Of a stretch of DNA of 64,000 bases, positions 43,981 to 54,900 are shown piece after piece. The translations under genes and the position numbers were made by a program. Within the stretch, counting starts at the first letter, position 1; each line of letters opens with the position of its first letter. The stretch spans positions 40,489 to 104,488 of the forward strand of contig JAOALB010000172.1 of the NCBI GenBank assembly GCA_025331125.1, written 5' to 3'. Source of the DNA: Mycogone perniciosa. Lineage: Eukaryota; Ascomycota; Sordariomycetes; Hypocreales; Hypocreaceae. The notes beneath the pieces were generated by a model, which saw only the letters and a list, made by a program, of their open reading frames with translations, searched no databases and had not been told where the DNA came from.

Positions 43981-45111
43981 ATGGCTGACAGCGGAGATTC
44001 TGTTTCGGATCAAGATCTTATCGATCGCCTCTCGCACATACCCCGTGGGCTAGACGAAGGGGCAGGAATGATAAGAGTTAAAGACGACGAAACGCCCAAG
44101 ATACCAAAAGTTAATCGCGACTCAGCATCCGCCATCGGACGCCTGGATAAGCTTCCTCTGGAACTTTTGCACGCCGTCCTCGATGCACTGGATTTTCAGT
44201 CCCTGTCACGCTTCTCCTGTACATCTCTACGAGCCAATACCATCACTCAATCATTGCACGCGTATAGAGACTTGATGGAGTATGCTCCTCGCGCTTTGGC
44301 AGCACTGGCCCTCACAGGTCTCGTCACTCATCACTCTGCGGGTACACTCCGCGCCGCGTTGCAATCTCAGAACTGTTCATCATGCAGCAGCTATGGCGCG
44401 TACTTGTTTCTTCCTACCTGTCAGCGATGCTGCTGGACGTGTTTGTTTAACAACAAATCGTTGTGGATGATGCCACGAGGCGCTGCTGCACGGTGCTTCC
44501 ATATCACCCTACGTCAGGTTGATCAATTACCCACCATGCGAATGATTCCAGGCTGGTACTGCGTTGGGCATAAACTCATACATCAAAAGACGCCGCAAAA
44601 AGCTGTCTGCGTCGGTTCCGCAAAGAGGCTTGCGCTTGCCATTCATGGCTCTGAGGCGAAAATGGCGGATCTTGCAAAGGGAACCCGACAACTATCCCAT
44701 CTCAAACAGCATCATTATGGCCATTATCGAGCCGCGCAACTGCAGCCTTATGACACCGATCCTATCTTGATACCCACCAAATGCAATCCCATGAACGATC
44801 CTTTCGGTGGCATTGCATCCATCACATTCCCCTCCACTGCTTCTGGTGTCGTGGAGCATGGCCTTTGGTGTCGAGGCTGCGACTGGATATCCAGAAACCG
44901 TGGTAGGCTCGACCCGAGTGTGCTATCCAGGCTGCTGCCCAACAACCTAGGGCCAGACGTACTGCGCCATCTGGCCTTCCGAGGGTGGTCTCGAGATAAT
45001 TTTCTGCATCATGTTCGACGCTGCTACGGGGTAAGGAAAATTGCTGAGGGGGCTCGTCTCGAGCATTGGCTACTAGAGATAGCTAATGTCACTGTCGATC
45101 AATGGACATGA
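43981..45111 (+). CDS. F-box protein
   Basis: A single exon encodes 376 residues. The F-box is at about residues 55-90 (LDKLPLELLHAVLDALDFQ, then SLSRFSCTSLRA), the module that docks substrates' adaptors to Skp1 in SCF ubiquitin ligases. Directly after is a cysteine-rich block common in Aspergillus F-box proteins (CSSCSSYGAYLFLPTCQRCC), possibly zinc-binding. The rest, including HGLWCRGCDWISR near residue 300, has no named repeat, so the substrate-binding part is unknown. The start ATG follows an upstream sequence ACAGGACC that suits a fungal start context. No introns are needed. Confidence 0.9.
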   Translation: MADSGDSVSDQDLIDRLSHIPRGLDEGAGMIRVKDDETPKIPKVNRDSASAIGRLDKLPLELLHAVLDALDFQSLSRFSCTSLRANTITQSLHAYRDLMEYAPRALAALALTGLVTHHSAGTLRAALQSQNCSSCSSYGAYLFLPTCQRCCWTCLFNNKSLWMMPRGAAARCFHITLRQVDQLPTMRMIPGWYCVGHKLIHQKTPQKAVCVGSAKRLALAIHGSEAKMADLAKGTRQLSHLKQHHYGHYRAAQLQPYDTDPILIPTKCNPMNDPFGGIASITFPSTASGVVEHGLWCRGCDWISRNRGRLDPSVLSRLLPNNLGPDVLRHLAFRGWSRDNFLHHVRRCYGVRKIAEGARLEHWLLEIANVTVDQWT

Positions 45112-45481
45112 GGGTGGCTCGCTTCACTGAGTAGCGAGCCATAGACTGATATCTGATATAGTCGCGAACAGATTATCGAGCATGGTTTTGCCGCAGGCTG
45201 AGGGATGATGTTTATTAACCCTACTGGTCTCTTTGGTATGGACAGGATGCAGTTCTGTAACAATGTTGTAGAGGCAATCTCAGTAGTGATAAGCGGCTAT
45301 GGTATTGCTACGTGGTAGCAGTAAAATTGAGCGGTGATATACATGAACAGGTGAGACAATACAACCACAGCGACAGAAACAACGACAAACAACAGGAAAC
45401 CGACAGCTGGCACCGTCGAGTCTTTATCCGAAAACACCTCTCAGCTCCCAGCCCTCTTTATAGGCGCTCTATTGTCCTCCA
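45112..45481. other. Intergenic between convergent genes
   Basis: No gene seen. The stretch separates the F-box gene (plus) from the small minus-strand cysteine-rich gene. Confidence 0.45.
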
Positions 45482-45709
45482 CTATCTCCGGCCACGGGAG
45501 TCTGGGTTTGCCTGACGGTCGACATACTGCTCATCTGCCTTGCTTTTCTGGGGTAGATGCTTGAAGCAGTAGTTGCGAGAGAATTCCACCTCTCGACCTG
45601 TCGTGTCGCATCGGAGGTTGCGCCCCGCGTCGTAGAGTGGTGAGCACTGGACGAATTCCCCCTTAGTGGTGCAACCGCACTTGTACTGGTGCCAGACGAA
45701 ATGGCACAT
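45482..45709 (-). CDS. Small cysteine-rich fungal protein (75 aa)
   Basis: From ATG at 45709 the frame encodes 75 residues starting MCHFVWHQYKCGC, then VQCSPLYDAGRNLRC and YCFKHLPQKS. The pattern MCxxxxxxYxCGC with later Cys at regular spacing is shared by many short, uncharacterised filamentous-fungal proteins. There is no signal peptide, so a cytosolic, metal-binding role is possible but not shown. An in-frame ATG at 45784 would add 25 residues of hydrophobic, Leu/Pro-rich sequence; the MCH start is preferred because the family normally begins there. Confidence 0.65.
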   Translation of the reverse strand: MCHFVWHQYKCGCTTKGEFVQCSPLYDAGRNLRCDTTGREVEFSRNYCFKHLPQKSKADEQYVDRQANPDSRGRR

Positions 45710-46694
45710 GGTGATGGAAGGGTTTGCTGGCGTCGGATGTAAGGGAAAGTCCAAGATAAGGCGCGGGCGCAGGAAAGCCAACACAACATTCTAGGGCCCA
45801 GCGCGGCTGCGCATCAATAACAGCACGACCCAAGCATCAAGGTTTTCCTCTTGGAGGCCGGGTTTCCCTTTACTGAAATAGTGAAGAGTCTAAAAAATGA
45901 AATACATAAGTAATTATAAAGAATACATTATAATGTAAATGGAAGATTATTATAGTGTTTAAACTTAAAAGATTCAATTTTATAAAGTTAACCTACTATA
46001 AAGTCCGCTATAATATACTATAATTAAAATTAAAAATTTACTTAGACTTTGAGCTTTATTTCTTTATCCCTTATTAAAATATTCATTCTAATAAATACAC
46101 TTATTTATAGCTTTAAGTAATAAGTTGTATATTACTTTACTTTCTTTTTATTATAAATCTTATTATGATGTACCACTATACCGTCACGCTAATAGGCAAA
46201 AGAATAGGCTAAGAATCGCATTTCTAGCAATTATTATGATGGTACCACCTGTATATAAGGAAGAAACGTGCTAGACCGTAACACCTATTTATACTGTTTT
46301 TTCGCGGAGTGTTTAACTAATAATTTGGTCAGATTTTTAGAAGGAGCAGAACTTTTGTCTAGGTATATATATACTCTGTACGGAGTACTAAACCTAATTT
46401 CCTATGCTAAGTAAGGTAGCGAGGCGTGGTGGCGGGGAGGGTAGAGCACGATTGAAGGTTATAAACTTGTCTGCAAAGAGAGATGTGCGTGTTAACAATA
46501 ATTTTGTTAAAGTTTCTCTCTCCTGTTAATCCAAACTCAAAGATTTCTCTTTTACTTAAAGCCCTTCCTCCATTCGCTTTCTTTCTTATCCCATTCGACA
46601 CTGTCTTCAGTCACGCTCATCACGAATCGTCCGCATTTGCCTACGGGAAGATCACCATCTCTATATCGACGACCAAAACGAGAATTCTTGCAAA
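45710..46694. other. Intergenic with an AT-rich island (45890-46190)
   Basis: From about 45890 to 46190 the sequence is very AT-rich with many TpA steps, resembling RIP-decayed repeat DNA, but no transposon protein can be read. A TACGGAGTA lies at 46379. The last 250 bp are the upstream region of the 2EXR gene. Confidence 0.55.
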
Positions 46695-47813
46695 ATGGCT
46701 CTAATGACCTTCCATCCCTTTCCAAATCTGCCGTGTGAGCTTAGGCTTCGGATCTGGGAGCTTGCGATTCGGCCATCTGGCTACACCGGCGGTTTGCATC
46801 ACTTCTTCATTACCAGCAACAAGGAGGCAAACGAAAGTAACCTTGAGTCGCTCACACTCCTGGAGTACTTCAATTCTAGCATCTCTCGCTATCATATGTC
46901 CGCCGTACTGAACATAGGTGGCATGCAGGGCGATTCTTCAAATATCCCGGGCAAGCGATCAGTCTACTTCTGGGATGCCGGCCTCTGGACGGCGTGTAAG
47001 GAGTCCAGGGACATAATCAAAAAAGATTCCCAAAAATATTACCAGCATGAGATGAGCTACGTCTCTGAAAGACGCCTTTATGTTAACGGGCACCTTTATG
47101 ATGACGAGCACCTTGCGGCATTAGTAACAGTTCCTCAACATGACCAAGACTGGTGTCTTATGGTCCAACCATATAAGGACGTCTTCTGCTTTACTCCCAA
47201 AGACTGGGGTTTAGATATTGATTGGGAGAATATATGGTGTGATCTTGCTTTTACAACTCTGGTCCGGGGCTTTGGACCCGTTCGGCATCTCGCCGTTGAA
47301 TTTGACCCGAGCTGGAACCTCGACTGGCCGGGAGGTTTTTACCTCTTTGATCAAGAACCTAGCGCCCGTGGGTTCGTTGCTCGCTTAATACAAGATATCT
47401 TATGGGGCGAAATGGATTGCTTCGTCTGGTTAATCGACCAGAGCACTCCCACACCGCAAGCGTCCACACGAACAACACCACCTCGGGTATTCTACGACCT
47501 CGACATGGAATACGTCGAAATTGAGCGCAGGGAGATATCATGGGATGCTAACGGAGAGGAGATAATGAACTCGGCTTTTTTCATCAACAAGCTGGAAAGG
47601 TTGGGACAATGGTCGTACGCGCGATGGGGAACCCTAGACTTGATCCCGGTCGGCTCGTCCTTTGACATTGATGAATATATCGATATTCTTACTTGTAGCG
47701 ACTTAAAAATAGATCTCCCGAGAGCCATAAACGAAGATGAATGTTCTTTCATCAAAAAAGGAGATCCTCCAACAGAAACTTCTCATGATGCATCTAGTCC
47801 CATCCAGTGCTAG
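46695..47813 (+). CDS. 2EXR domain-containing protein
   Basis: A single exon encodes 372 residues. The N-terminus (FHPFPNLPCELRLRIWELA) is the 2EXR signature, an F-box-like element repeated across filamentous fungi. Later parts include the family's FGPVRHLAVEFDP and WDAGLWTACKESR. The rest is mixed alpha/beta with no catalytic motif. Family functions are not established; an adaptor role like that of F-box proteins is often assumed. The ATG at 46695 is near an upstream in-frame stop and needs no intron. Confidence 0.88.
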   Translation: MALMTFHPFPNLPCELRLRIWELAIRPSGYTGGLHHFFITSNKEANESNLESLTLLEYFNSSISRYHMSAVLNIGGMQGDSSNIPGKRSVYFWDAGLWTACKESRDIIKKDSQKYYQHEMSYVSERRLYVNGHLYDDEHLAALVTVPQHDQDWCLMVQPYKDVFCFTPKDWGLDIDWENIWCDLAFTTLVRGFGPVRHLAVEFDPSWNLDWPGGFYLFDQEPSARGFVARLIQDILWGEMDCFVWLIDQSTPTPQASTRTTPPRVFYDLDMEYVEIERREISWDANGEEIMNSAFFINKLERLGQWSYARWGTLDLIPVGSSFDIDEYIDILTCSDLKIDLPRAINEDECSFIKKGDPPTETSHDASSPIQC

Positions 47814-48155
47814 CGTTTGATACAGTCATTGCTAGGAAACGCGAGGTGGCCAAGGGTTATAGGAAACAGTTGGTGCATGGAGCTTATTTTCACTTGCGTG
47901 TAGCCCTCCCACGTTTATTTGTCACGTCACAACGCAAAACAGGCGTGTACCATGAATTTAGTACTGGATGTTATTGGTGTGTTATAAAAAGACGAGGTAA
48001 GGAAATGAAAAGAACGGGGACAAGGGCGGCGAGCGGGAACGCTGACATGGCCTGGCTACCGTGTCGTTCCTAGCGCCATGGCTCAGGGCAAGGCGCTAGC
48101 TATGCTTGGGGCCCAGCTAAAGACGAAGAGCCCTTCTGAAAGCTAAACGGCTGTG
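47814..48155. other. Intergenic, no gene seen
   Basis: The 3' flank of the 2EXR gene. A plus-strand frame of 88 codons overlapping its end has no family content. Confidence 0.45.
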
Positions 48156-48531
48156 TGTGACGATCCGGGTTGATTCCCAAGGGATAAACCGAGGTTCGCA
48201 GGGTTTATGTTGGCAGAGAGGTCAGGGATGAATACTGAGCAGGGTAACGTAGTCACTATTCTGTAGAACCGGTGGGTTCAGGTGAATAATTGTGTTAACG
48301 ACTGTCTAAGTAACTATACTAAATAATCGTGACTTATTCAGACTTATATACAAAGGAGATGATCATGGATCACTTGGGATCACAGCTGTTTACTTGATGA
48401 TCCACGGTGAGTCCTGTTGTCTGGCTCACTGAGATCACTCTATCGTCCCTAGTGATCCAGGTGATACAATGTTGATTGGCTAATCGTTCCGTCGTTCTTC
48501 CGGGGTACGTACCAACCTGGACCCTTTATAC
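48156..48531 (+). mobile_element. Solo LTR or LTR fragment (copia type), approximate ends
   Basis: Starting TGTGACGATCCGGG, this stretch aligns with the start of the AT-rich element at 59346 (TGTAATAGTCTAGG) over at least 200 bp. The shared blocks include AAACCGAG, GGGTTTAT, CAGAGAGGT, ATTCTGTA and AAAGGAGAT. Most differences are C/G here against T/A there, as expected if the distant copy was RIP-mutated. No coding region follows it here, so it is a solo LTR or a fragment. The right end was not fixed; TATACA at 48526-48531 is a guess. Confidence 0.6.
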
Positions 48532-48569
48532 AACCATAAGAGGGGGATTTATTATACCATTATTATATA

Positions 48570-48600
48570 CCCGTTGGTTTACGAAGTCCCCACCAACGGG
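48570..48600. mobile_element. 31-bp CCCGTTGG hairpin remnant, TA-flanked
   Basis: CCCGTTGGT at the left and ACCAACGGG at the right form a terminal inverted repeat around ACGAAGTCC, flanked by TA at 48568-48569 and 48601-48602. Its sequence equals the 78-bp element at 58166 with the part between two GTTGG direct repeats removed. Confidence 0.65.
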
Positions 48601-48947
48601 TAGTGTAGTAAAGAGTGCATTTTAGATAGTGAAATAAATAGTAGTATTTAGATTGGCTTAGATAATAATAATCTGGATTAGGATCAAATAGAATATTGCT
48701 ATTTAACAACATATTTATTCTTATATTATCTCTGCTACAGCTGCTAGCCTAATATTATTCCTGCTATCCTGCTAAGCTGATATTATATTAGGATAGGTAA
48801 GTCTGAGCCTTCTAGAGGCACTATCTACTCCGTAGGACGTGAGGCAATGGAGGTTGCCAGGGATCTCCCTATCACCCAACGCGATTAGATTTGCATTCTT
48901 TGAGCAAGATTATAGTCGTTTTCAAGACTCAATTATGGAACACCCGC

Positions 48948-51900
48948 TCAAAACTTGACATGCCGGCTTTGCGAGGCGATGCGTGAAGCCAGAACACTGA
49001 TGGAGCTAGATCTAAGAAGCTCGAGCAAGGGAATCTCTGCACCAAGGTCCTTCATTACCCACGTGCGAAACTCGATTGCCACCAGAGAGTCAACTCCATA
49101 TGAGCTAAGCGCTTTTAACTCATCGATATCATCTACTGGGATCGAAATCATGCTAGAAAGCTTGTTGCGGATAGCGTCATTTGCAATTCCTGATGCGGCT
49201 GCGATGTCCTGCGCTGAGGCTAGACTCTTCATTAAAGACTGGGCCGAATGTTTGCTGTCCGCAAAACCAGTCATTTGCAACATCCGCAGGGGAGGGATTG
49301 TCCTCATATTAGCCCAAAGCGCACTCTCCATGTATGGAGGTATATCTTTGCCCGTATCCCGCAGACCTTCTGCTGTGTGTAATCCGACAGCGCAGCCGAA
49401 AAGACCTTTATCAACGTCCAGGTCTGAAATTTGAGGGGTACTTTGTCGATTTATGTAGAATTCGAGAATGGTAAGAAGCTCTTGCTCGCTGACCTCAAGC
49501 ATACTTATGGACAGCAAATTCAGCATGGGCGTGAGTTGCATAGTATCGACCCAGTTCTCAGAGAGGTAGCCCACGGCGGTAAGACTGCCCAAGTCAATAG
49601 TCGTAGCATTTAATCCCTTCTTAACACGGAAGCGTGCCAGCTCATCTTGGAAGGTATTTCCAGCGTTGTAATTCGCCTGACCACGGTTACCGACAACACC
49701 ACTAACCGATGATAGCATAATGAAAAAGTCTAAGTCATGGGGAAGCAAGTTGTGCAGATTCCATGAACCAGCAACCTTGGGCATCATGACTTCCCTGTAG
49801 TCGTCGAAGGTCATTGTACGTAAAGTAGTATCCTAAAAGAAAACTTGAGTTAGCAAACTTGATGTGGTGTTCTGACAAGTAGTCGTGTATTGGCTGATCA
49901 CCTTTAACTGCATCGCGGCTTGAATGCAACCCTTGATTGGCGGCAAAGTCTTGCAGTTATCCAACGACCTTCGCATGCTATCCTCGCTGGAAATGTCGCA
50001 CACTTCAGCACGAACAAGACAGCCCTTGCTCTCTAATTCTCTGACGAGTTGCTCAGCTGGTTTGGACTTGGCACCTGATCGTGAGAGGAAAACAAGGGAT
50101 TTGGCACCGCGAGACACCATCTATCTCGCAATCGACCGCCCAAGGCCACCGAAGCCACCCGAAAGAACGTATGTTGCGTTTTCTTCAAAGCGATGTGGAA
50201 TTGCTGGAGGTGATTGAACCTAAAGAAAAGAAAAAGTTGAGTAAGTATGTCGACCATGAAACGGGGCAGAGATGGCCACGAGGTTACAGGAACAACATCA
50301 TTTTCTCGGGGCACCAAAACAATCTTGCCCATACCCTTGCCATTTTGTAGCTGTCGGAACGCAGTGTTGACATCGGCGTAGCTATACACTGTGAGAGGTG
50401 TCGGGGGCCGCATGACACCCTCGTCGACAATTTGCATGGCCTCTGCGAGCAACCGTCCTGACCGGGCAGGGTCCCGTGCTCCGAGAATCGATATATCCAC
50501 GCTACAGAACGTGGCATTCTGATCAAATGGACGCATATGCAGTCGCCCATTCTCTGCGATGTCTTTCTTCCCAAGCTCGATAAAGCGGCCCAATGGAGCA
50601 ATGCAGTCCCACGAGCGTCGAAGGGCTTCGCCACTCAAGGAGTTAAGCACCACATCTACACCACGGCCACCAGTGGCTTGCAAGATGCTCGCTGCAAAAT
50701 CCGTGTTTCGGCTTGAGAAGATGTGGTCTTCTTTCACGCCATAGTTATCTATAAGGAGCTGTTTCTTTTCCACAGTTGAGACAGTCGTGAAAACCGTAGC
50801 GCCTACCATATTTGCATATTGGATGGCTATTTGCCCAGTTCCGCCAGCGCCGGCATGAATTAGGACAGTTTCATCCTTGGAAAGGCGTGCCAAGTCACGC
50901 AAGCTGTACATTATCGTTATAAAGTTACATGGAAGGGAGGCTGCATACTCGAATGACATTGTATCGGGGATCTTGACCATGCAATCTTGCGGTGAGCGAA
51001 AGAACCTCTGGATGCATCCCATTTTGCTTGTGCCAGTAATGAAAGCGACTCGATCGCCAGGGCTGAATCTGCTCACTTGGGAGCCCGTTGATTTGACAAT
51101 ACCGGATCCCTCGAAGCCGAAGCAGTCATGGGCTATTTCGCCCATACCAATCATGATGTCGCGGAAGTTGAGTCCGGCAGCCATCACCTCCATCTCGACT
51201 TCAAAGTCACCCAATGGCTCGACAGCGGCAGGGTCATCCATGAACGTAAGACTGTCCAAGTCTCCTGGCATGCCTGAAGACAGCTTCAATGGCCTCGAAG
51301 GTTCTTGTCCCCATGCCTGCATTGTGGCCTTGGCGCTGCCGTCTTGTTGGCTGGAAATGAACGAGTTTGCTTGTTGGTGTCTGTAGAGTCGGCTGGAGTA
51401 CATAATACCATCCCGTAGCTCATACTCAGCAGCCTTGAAACTGGCCACACTCAAAAACTGTTGCGCGAAAACCTTTGCCATTATAGCATGATATTCAGAC
51501 CACTTTGGAGTTTCCGCACCAGCTGTGTCTATATCAAGCGTAACAACATTCGTCTCCGGGGTATGTCTCTCCCACTTGACTGTCCGCATAATACCCTTGG
51601 CCATGGCAAAGGTAGGATTGTCCGTGCCCTTGGTTACCCAAAGGATTCGAACACAGTTATTCACCAAGTGCATCAGTTTGTCAAATCCATCACTGTCAAG
51701 ATTCAACAGGAATGAACTTTGACCATCCACCAGAATGATAGAGCAGGCATCTTCCAAGGGCAGTCGATGCAGATTCCCGAAATTTACTGCCTGGCAATTC
51801 TCCAAACCATGCTCTTTCTGGAGCCAGTTTGCGAGTAAGTAGGTAGAACTTTCGCTCGCTGTGTCGGAAGATGTATCGATGACATATACTGGTGAGACGA

Positions 51901-54900
51901 CTGACGTTGGGGACTCTCTTGTTCCTGTCTCATCCACAGCTGTCGAGATAATAATGCTTGAGATGTGAGCCTCATAATAGTTGTCCCTCAGTAGAACGTC
52001 AGTGCCACTGAAACAACTGTCACGAAGGACTGAGTCCCATTGCTCCTCTCTGAGCAATGGCCCAGATTGTCGGAACTCCTCCATCGCCAGCCACCAACCA
52101 GGGAGAACTCCAACACCCAAGGTTCCAAAGATTGCGGCAGGTTACACCATCTCATGCATAATAATCTTTCCTCCAGGGTTCAAGAGACCATGCAGGCGAC
52201 GAAGAGTTGCTTGAACGTCAGCCGTCGCATGCAGAACGTTGCCAGCAACGATAATGTCATACTTGTCCTCTGCGGAAAACCCCTGCTCACCAGGATCCGT
52301 TTCAGCATCCAGTGTCTTGAACTTTAGGATGTCTTCCCATGGTTTGAACTTCTCGGCTGCCTTCTCAAAGAATCCAGGCGAAATATCTGTATATACATAC
52401 TCACGTATCGCCCAACTGTCGCTGTCCTCAGGCGGGCACATTGTTTGGAGGATGGGTAATGCGGTACAGCCTGTACCGGCGCCAACTTCAAGGAACTTGA
52501 GATCTCCACCCCTATGGGACAGGAGATCTAAGTACAGTTTGAAATGAGTTGGTATATGCCCGAGCTCAAACCCCTCGCGATAGACATCATTCATCAATTT
52601 GCCACCGTCTTGTCCAAACATGAGGTAAAGGGGTTCGACTTCTCGCCTCATTATGGGGATGATCTGGGATCCTATCTTAATCATAAAGCGTGCGTTTGGC
52701 CCAGAATCAGCGGCTTCCTTGAAGAAGGTCTCACGGAATTCTGGATCAGAGTTGCATCGGTCAAACGCAGCTCGATTAAAGAGCAAGACTTGGCCGTCTT
52801 TGATGGATTTATCCTGAGTCTTGAGCCAGTCGATGTATTTTTGATGATGTGGCAAGTACTCAAAGGCATCGTCATATGAATTCAACTCTTTGACTGCGTC
52901 TTGAATCAAGACAGCACTTATAACTTGCAGTCTCTGGAAGATCGTTGCAACCTCTTCGTTGAGTTCTGGCACGATCTTTGATTCGAAGAAGTCGGACGTA
53001 ATGAAATCCACATCACACTTCCATCTGACATTGTGACAGGCCTCTCGAGACGTATTTATTGTGCTGACATCGATGTGGTTTACTTCCGCATCTGTGAACT
53101 GAACCACGATTGATGACGCCTCATCCCATACCGAGACATTCGTTCTGTAGTCAGACGACCTAATCTTTTCGACTTGAGAGTGGCATCTGAACTGATGCCC
53201 AGGCGTGTTGAAAATATCAGCAGATATACTTCCTTGAACAGGGTTGGCACAAGAGGCTCATCGATGACTTCGGTCCCCTTGAAGTCGAGCACGGCGGGGT
53301 ACACCATCTGCAGCATACAGTCTAATGTTGCTGGCTGCACGGTATGAGGGTAGAGGAATCCATTTGGCATGACGCTGGCGAGGTCGGTGATGGAAACGAC
53401 TCCGGTTGCGATGCCGCGCCTCTGACCCTGAGGGCCAAGCTTGATGCCAGACAGCGTCCTGAACGTCGGACCGTACTGTACTCCATTTCTAGCTGACTTT
53501 TCATAATGCCTCTTGGTATCAAAGGGTCGCTGGCAAAGGGCCAGTCCTAGTTCTAGGTTGGGTTGTTTTGGAGAAATATTGGAGGAGCTGCACCAGGGCC
53601 CGGTAGGAACGTCACTATGCGTCTCGTACTCAATGGAGACCTCGCCGCGGCAGTGAACCCTCCATTCTCTCTGGTTCTCATCGTAAGAGTAGATATGGAA
53701 CTCATTCCATACCTTTGACTTGCTCTTAAGAGATTCAGATATCGGCTTCATGGAGAGTACAGTTTCAATACCATCCGGGGTGTCGGGAATGATGAGAGCG
53801 CTTTGGATTGTGACATCTCTGAATCGGAACCCGGTGAGACGTAGGTTGGGGTTTGCTGACTGACGTGACGCTTCGAGAGCCATGATAATATATCCAACTC
53901 CAGGATACACAATATTGTCAGTGACCTTGTGATCGGCCAACCAAGGGATTTCGGAAAGTCGGAATACTTGTCTCCATTTAGGCTCATGCGGATTCCAATC
54001 GGGCATAGGGGCTCCAAGAAGATCCATCCTGGGGTGTGAACGGAATCGATAATCTCTGCTCAGGCGACTTTCTTTCCAGTACTCTGTGTCGTGGTTGAAG
54101 CTGTAGGCTGGTAAAGAGGTCAATAGTCGACCAGATTTGTTGGACAGACTTTCATTTACTGAGCCCATATTAATCGGGTATCCTCTGTGCCACAGTGTTT
54201 CTGTTGTCTCGAGCAGAATATCACATGAAGTGTCGTTTCGTGACATGATGCTCGAATAATTCACTCCACTGATGTTCTCCTCGCTGAGAATACCTCTTAT
54301 GGCATTCTGCAACGCTGGATGAGGGCCAACTTCGATGACCTCATTGATAGAGTTTGACGGTTCAGACATCAGTGCTAGAAGCGCTTTGTGGAAAAGTACA
54401 GGTGATACGAGGTTCTCAACCCAGTATGAGGCCCTCTCAACTACCTCACTATTGACCTCTTCACCTGTGACGGATGACATCATTGTAACGGGATGCTCAA
54501 CTTCTAGCGTGTCTGAACCATGGATGTCACCTATGAGGCGATTATATTCCTCCGCGACGGCTTCCATATGCTTGGAATGATAAGCGTTGGCGACGTTCAA
54601 TTTCCGGGTAAAAATCTTGTTCTCATCTAGAAGATTTTTCAAGGAATCGATTGCATCCTGATCGCCCGAAACAGTCACGTTGGTGGGGGAGTTGAAGCAT
54701 GCGATGCTCAGAACCGTATCTTCGCCAACAATCTTTTCCATGTATGGCTGTACATCTTTCTCCCCAACACCGACTGCCATCATGGCGCCCTGTTTGCCGA
54801 CTTTTTCAGAAACAACACCTCTGCAGTACGCTATTTTCCAGGCAGCGGTTCTTCCAATTAGTCCTGCACGTAGGCAGCAGCAATCTCGCCAGACGAATGG

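Noticed and set aside
50877..51386. 169-codon plus frame inside the PKS
   Set aside because: Antisense to the enoylreductase part of the PKS, which is clearly the real reading.
52142..52144. An intron hiding the TAA after the methyltransferase
   Set aside because: The reading continues in the same frame directly after the stop with family-like sequence (GVLPGWWLAMEE), so no bases need removing.
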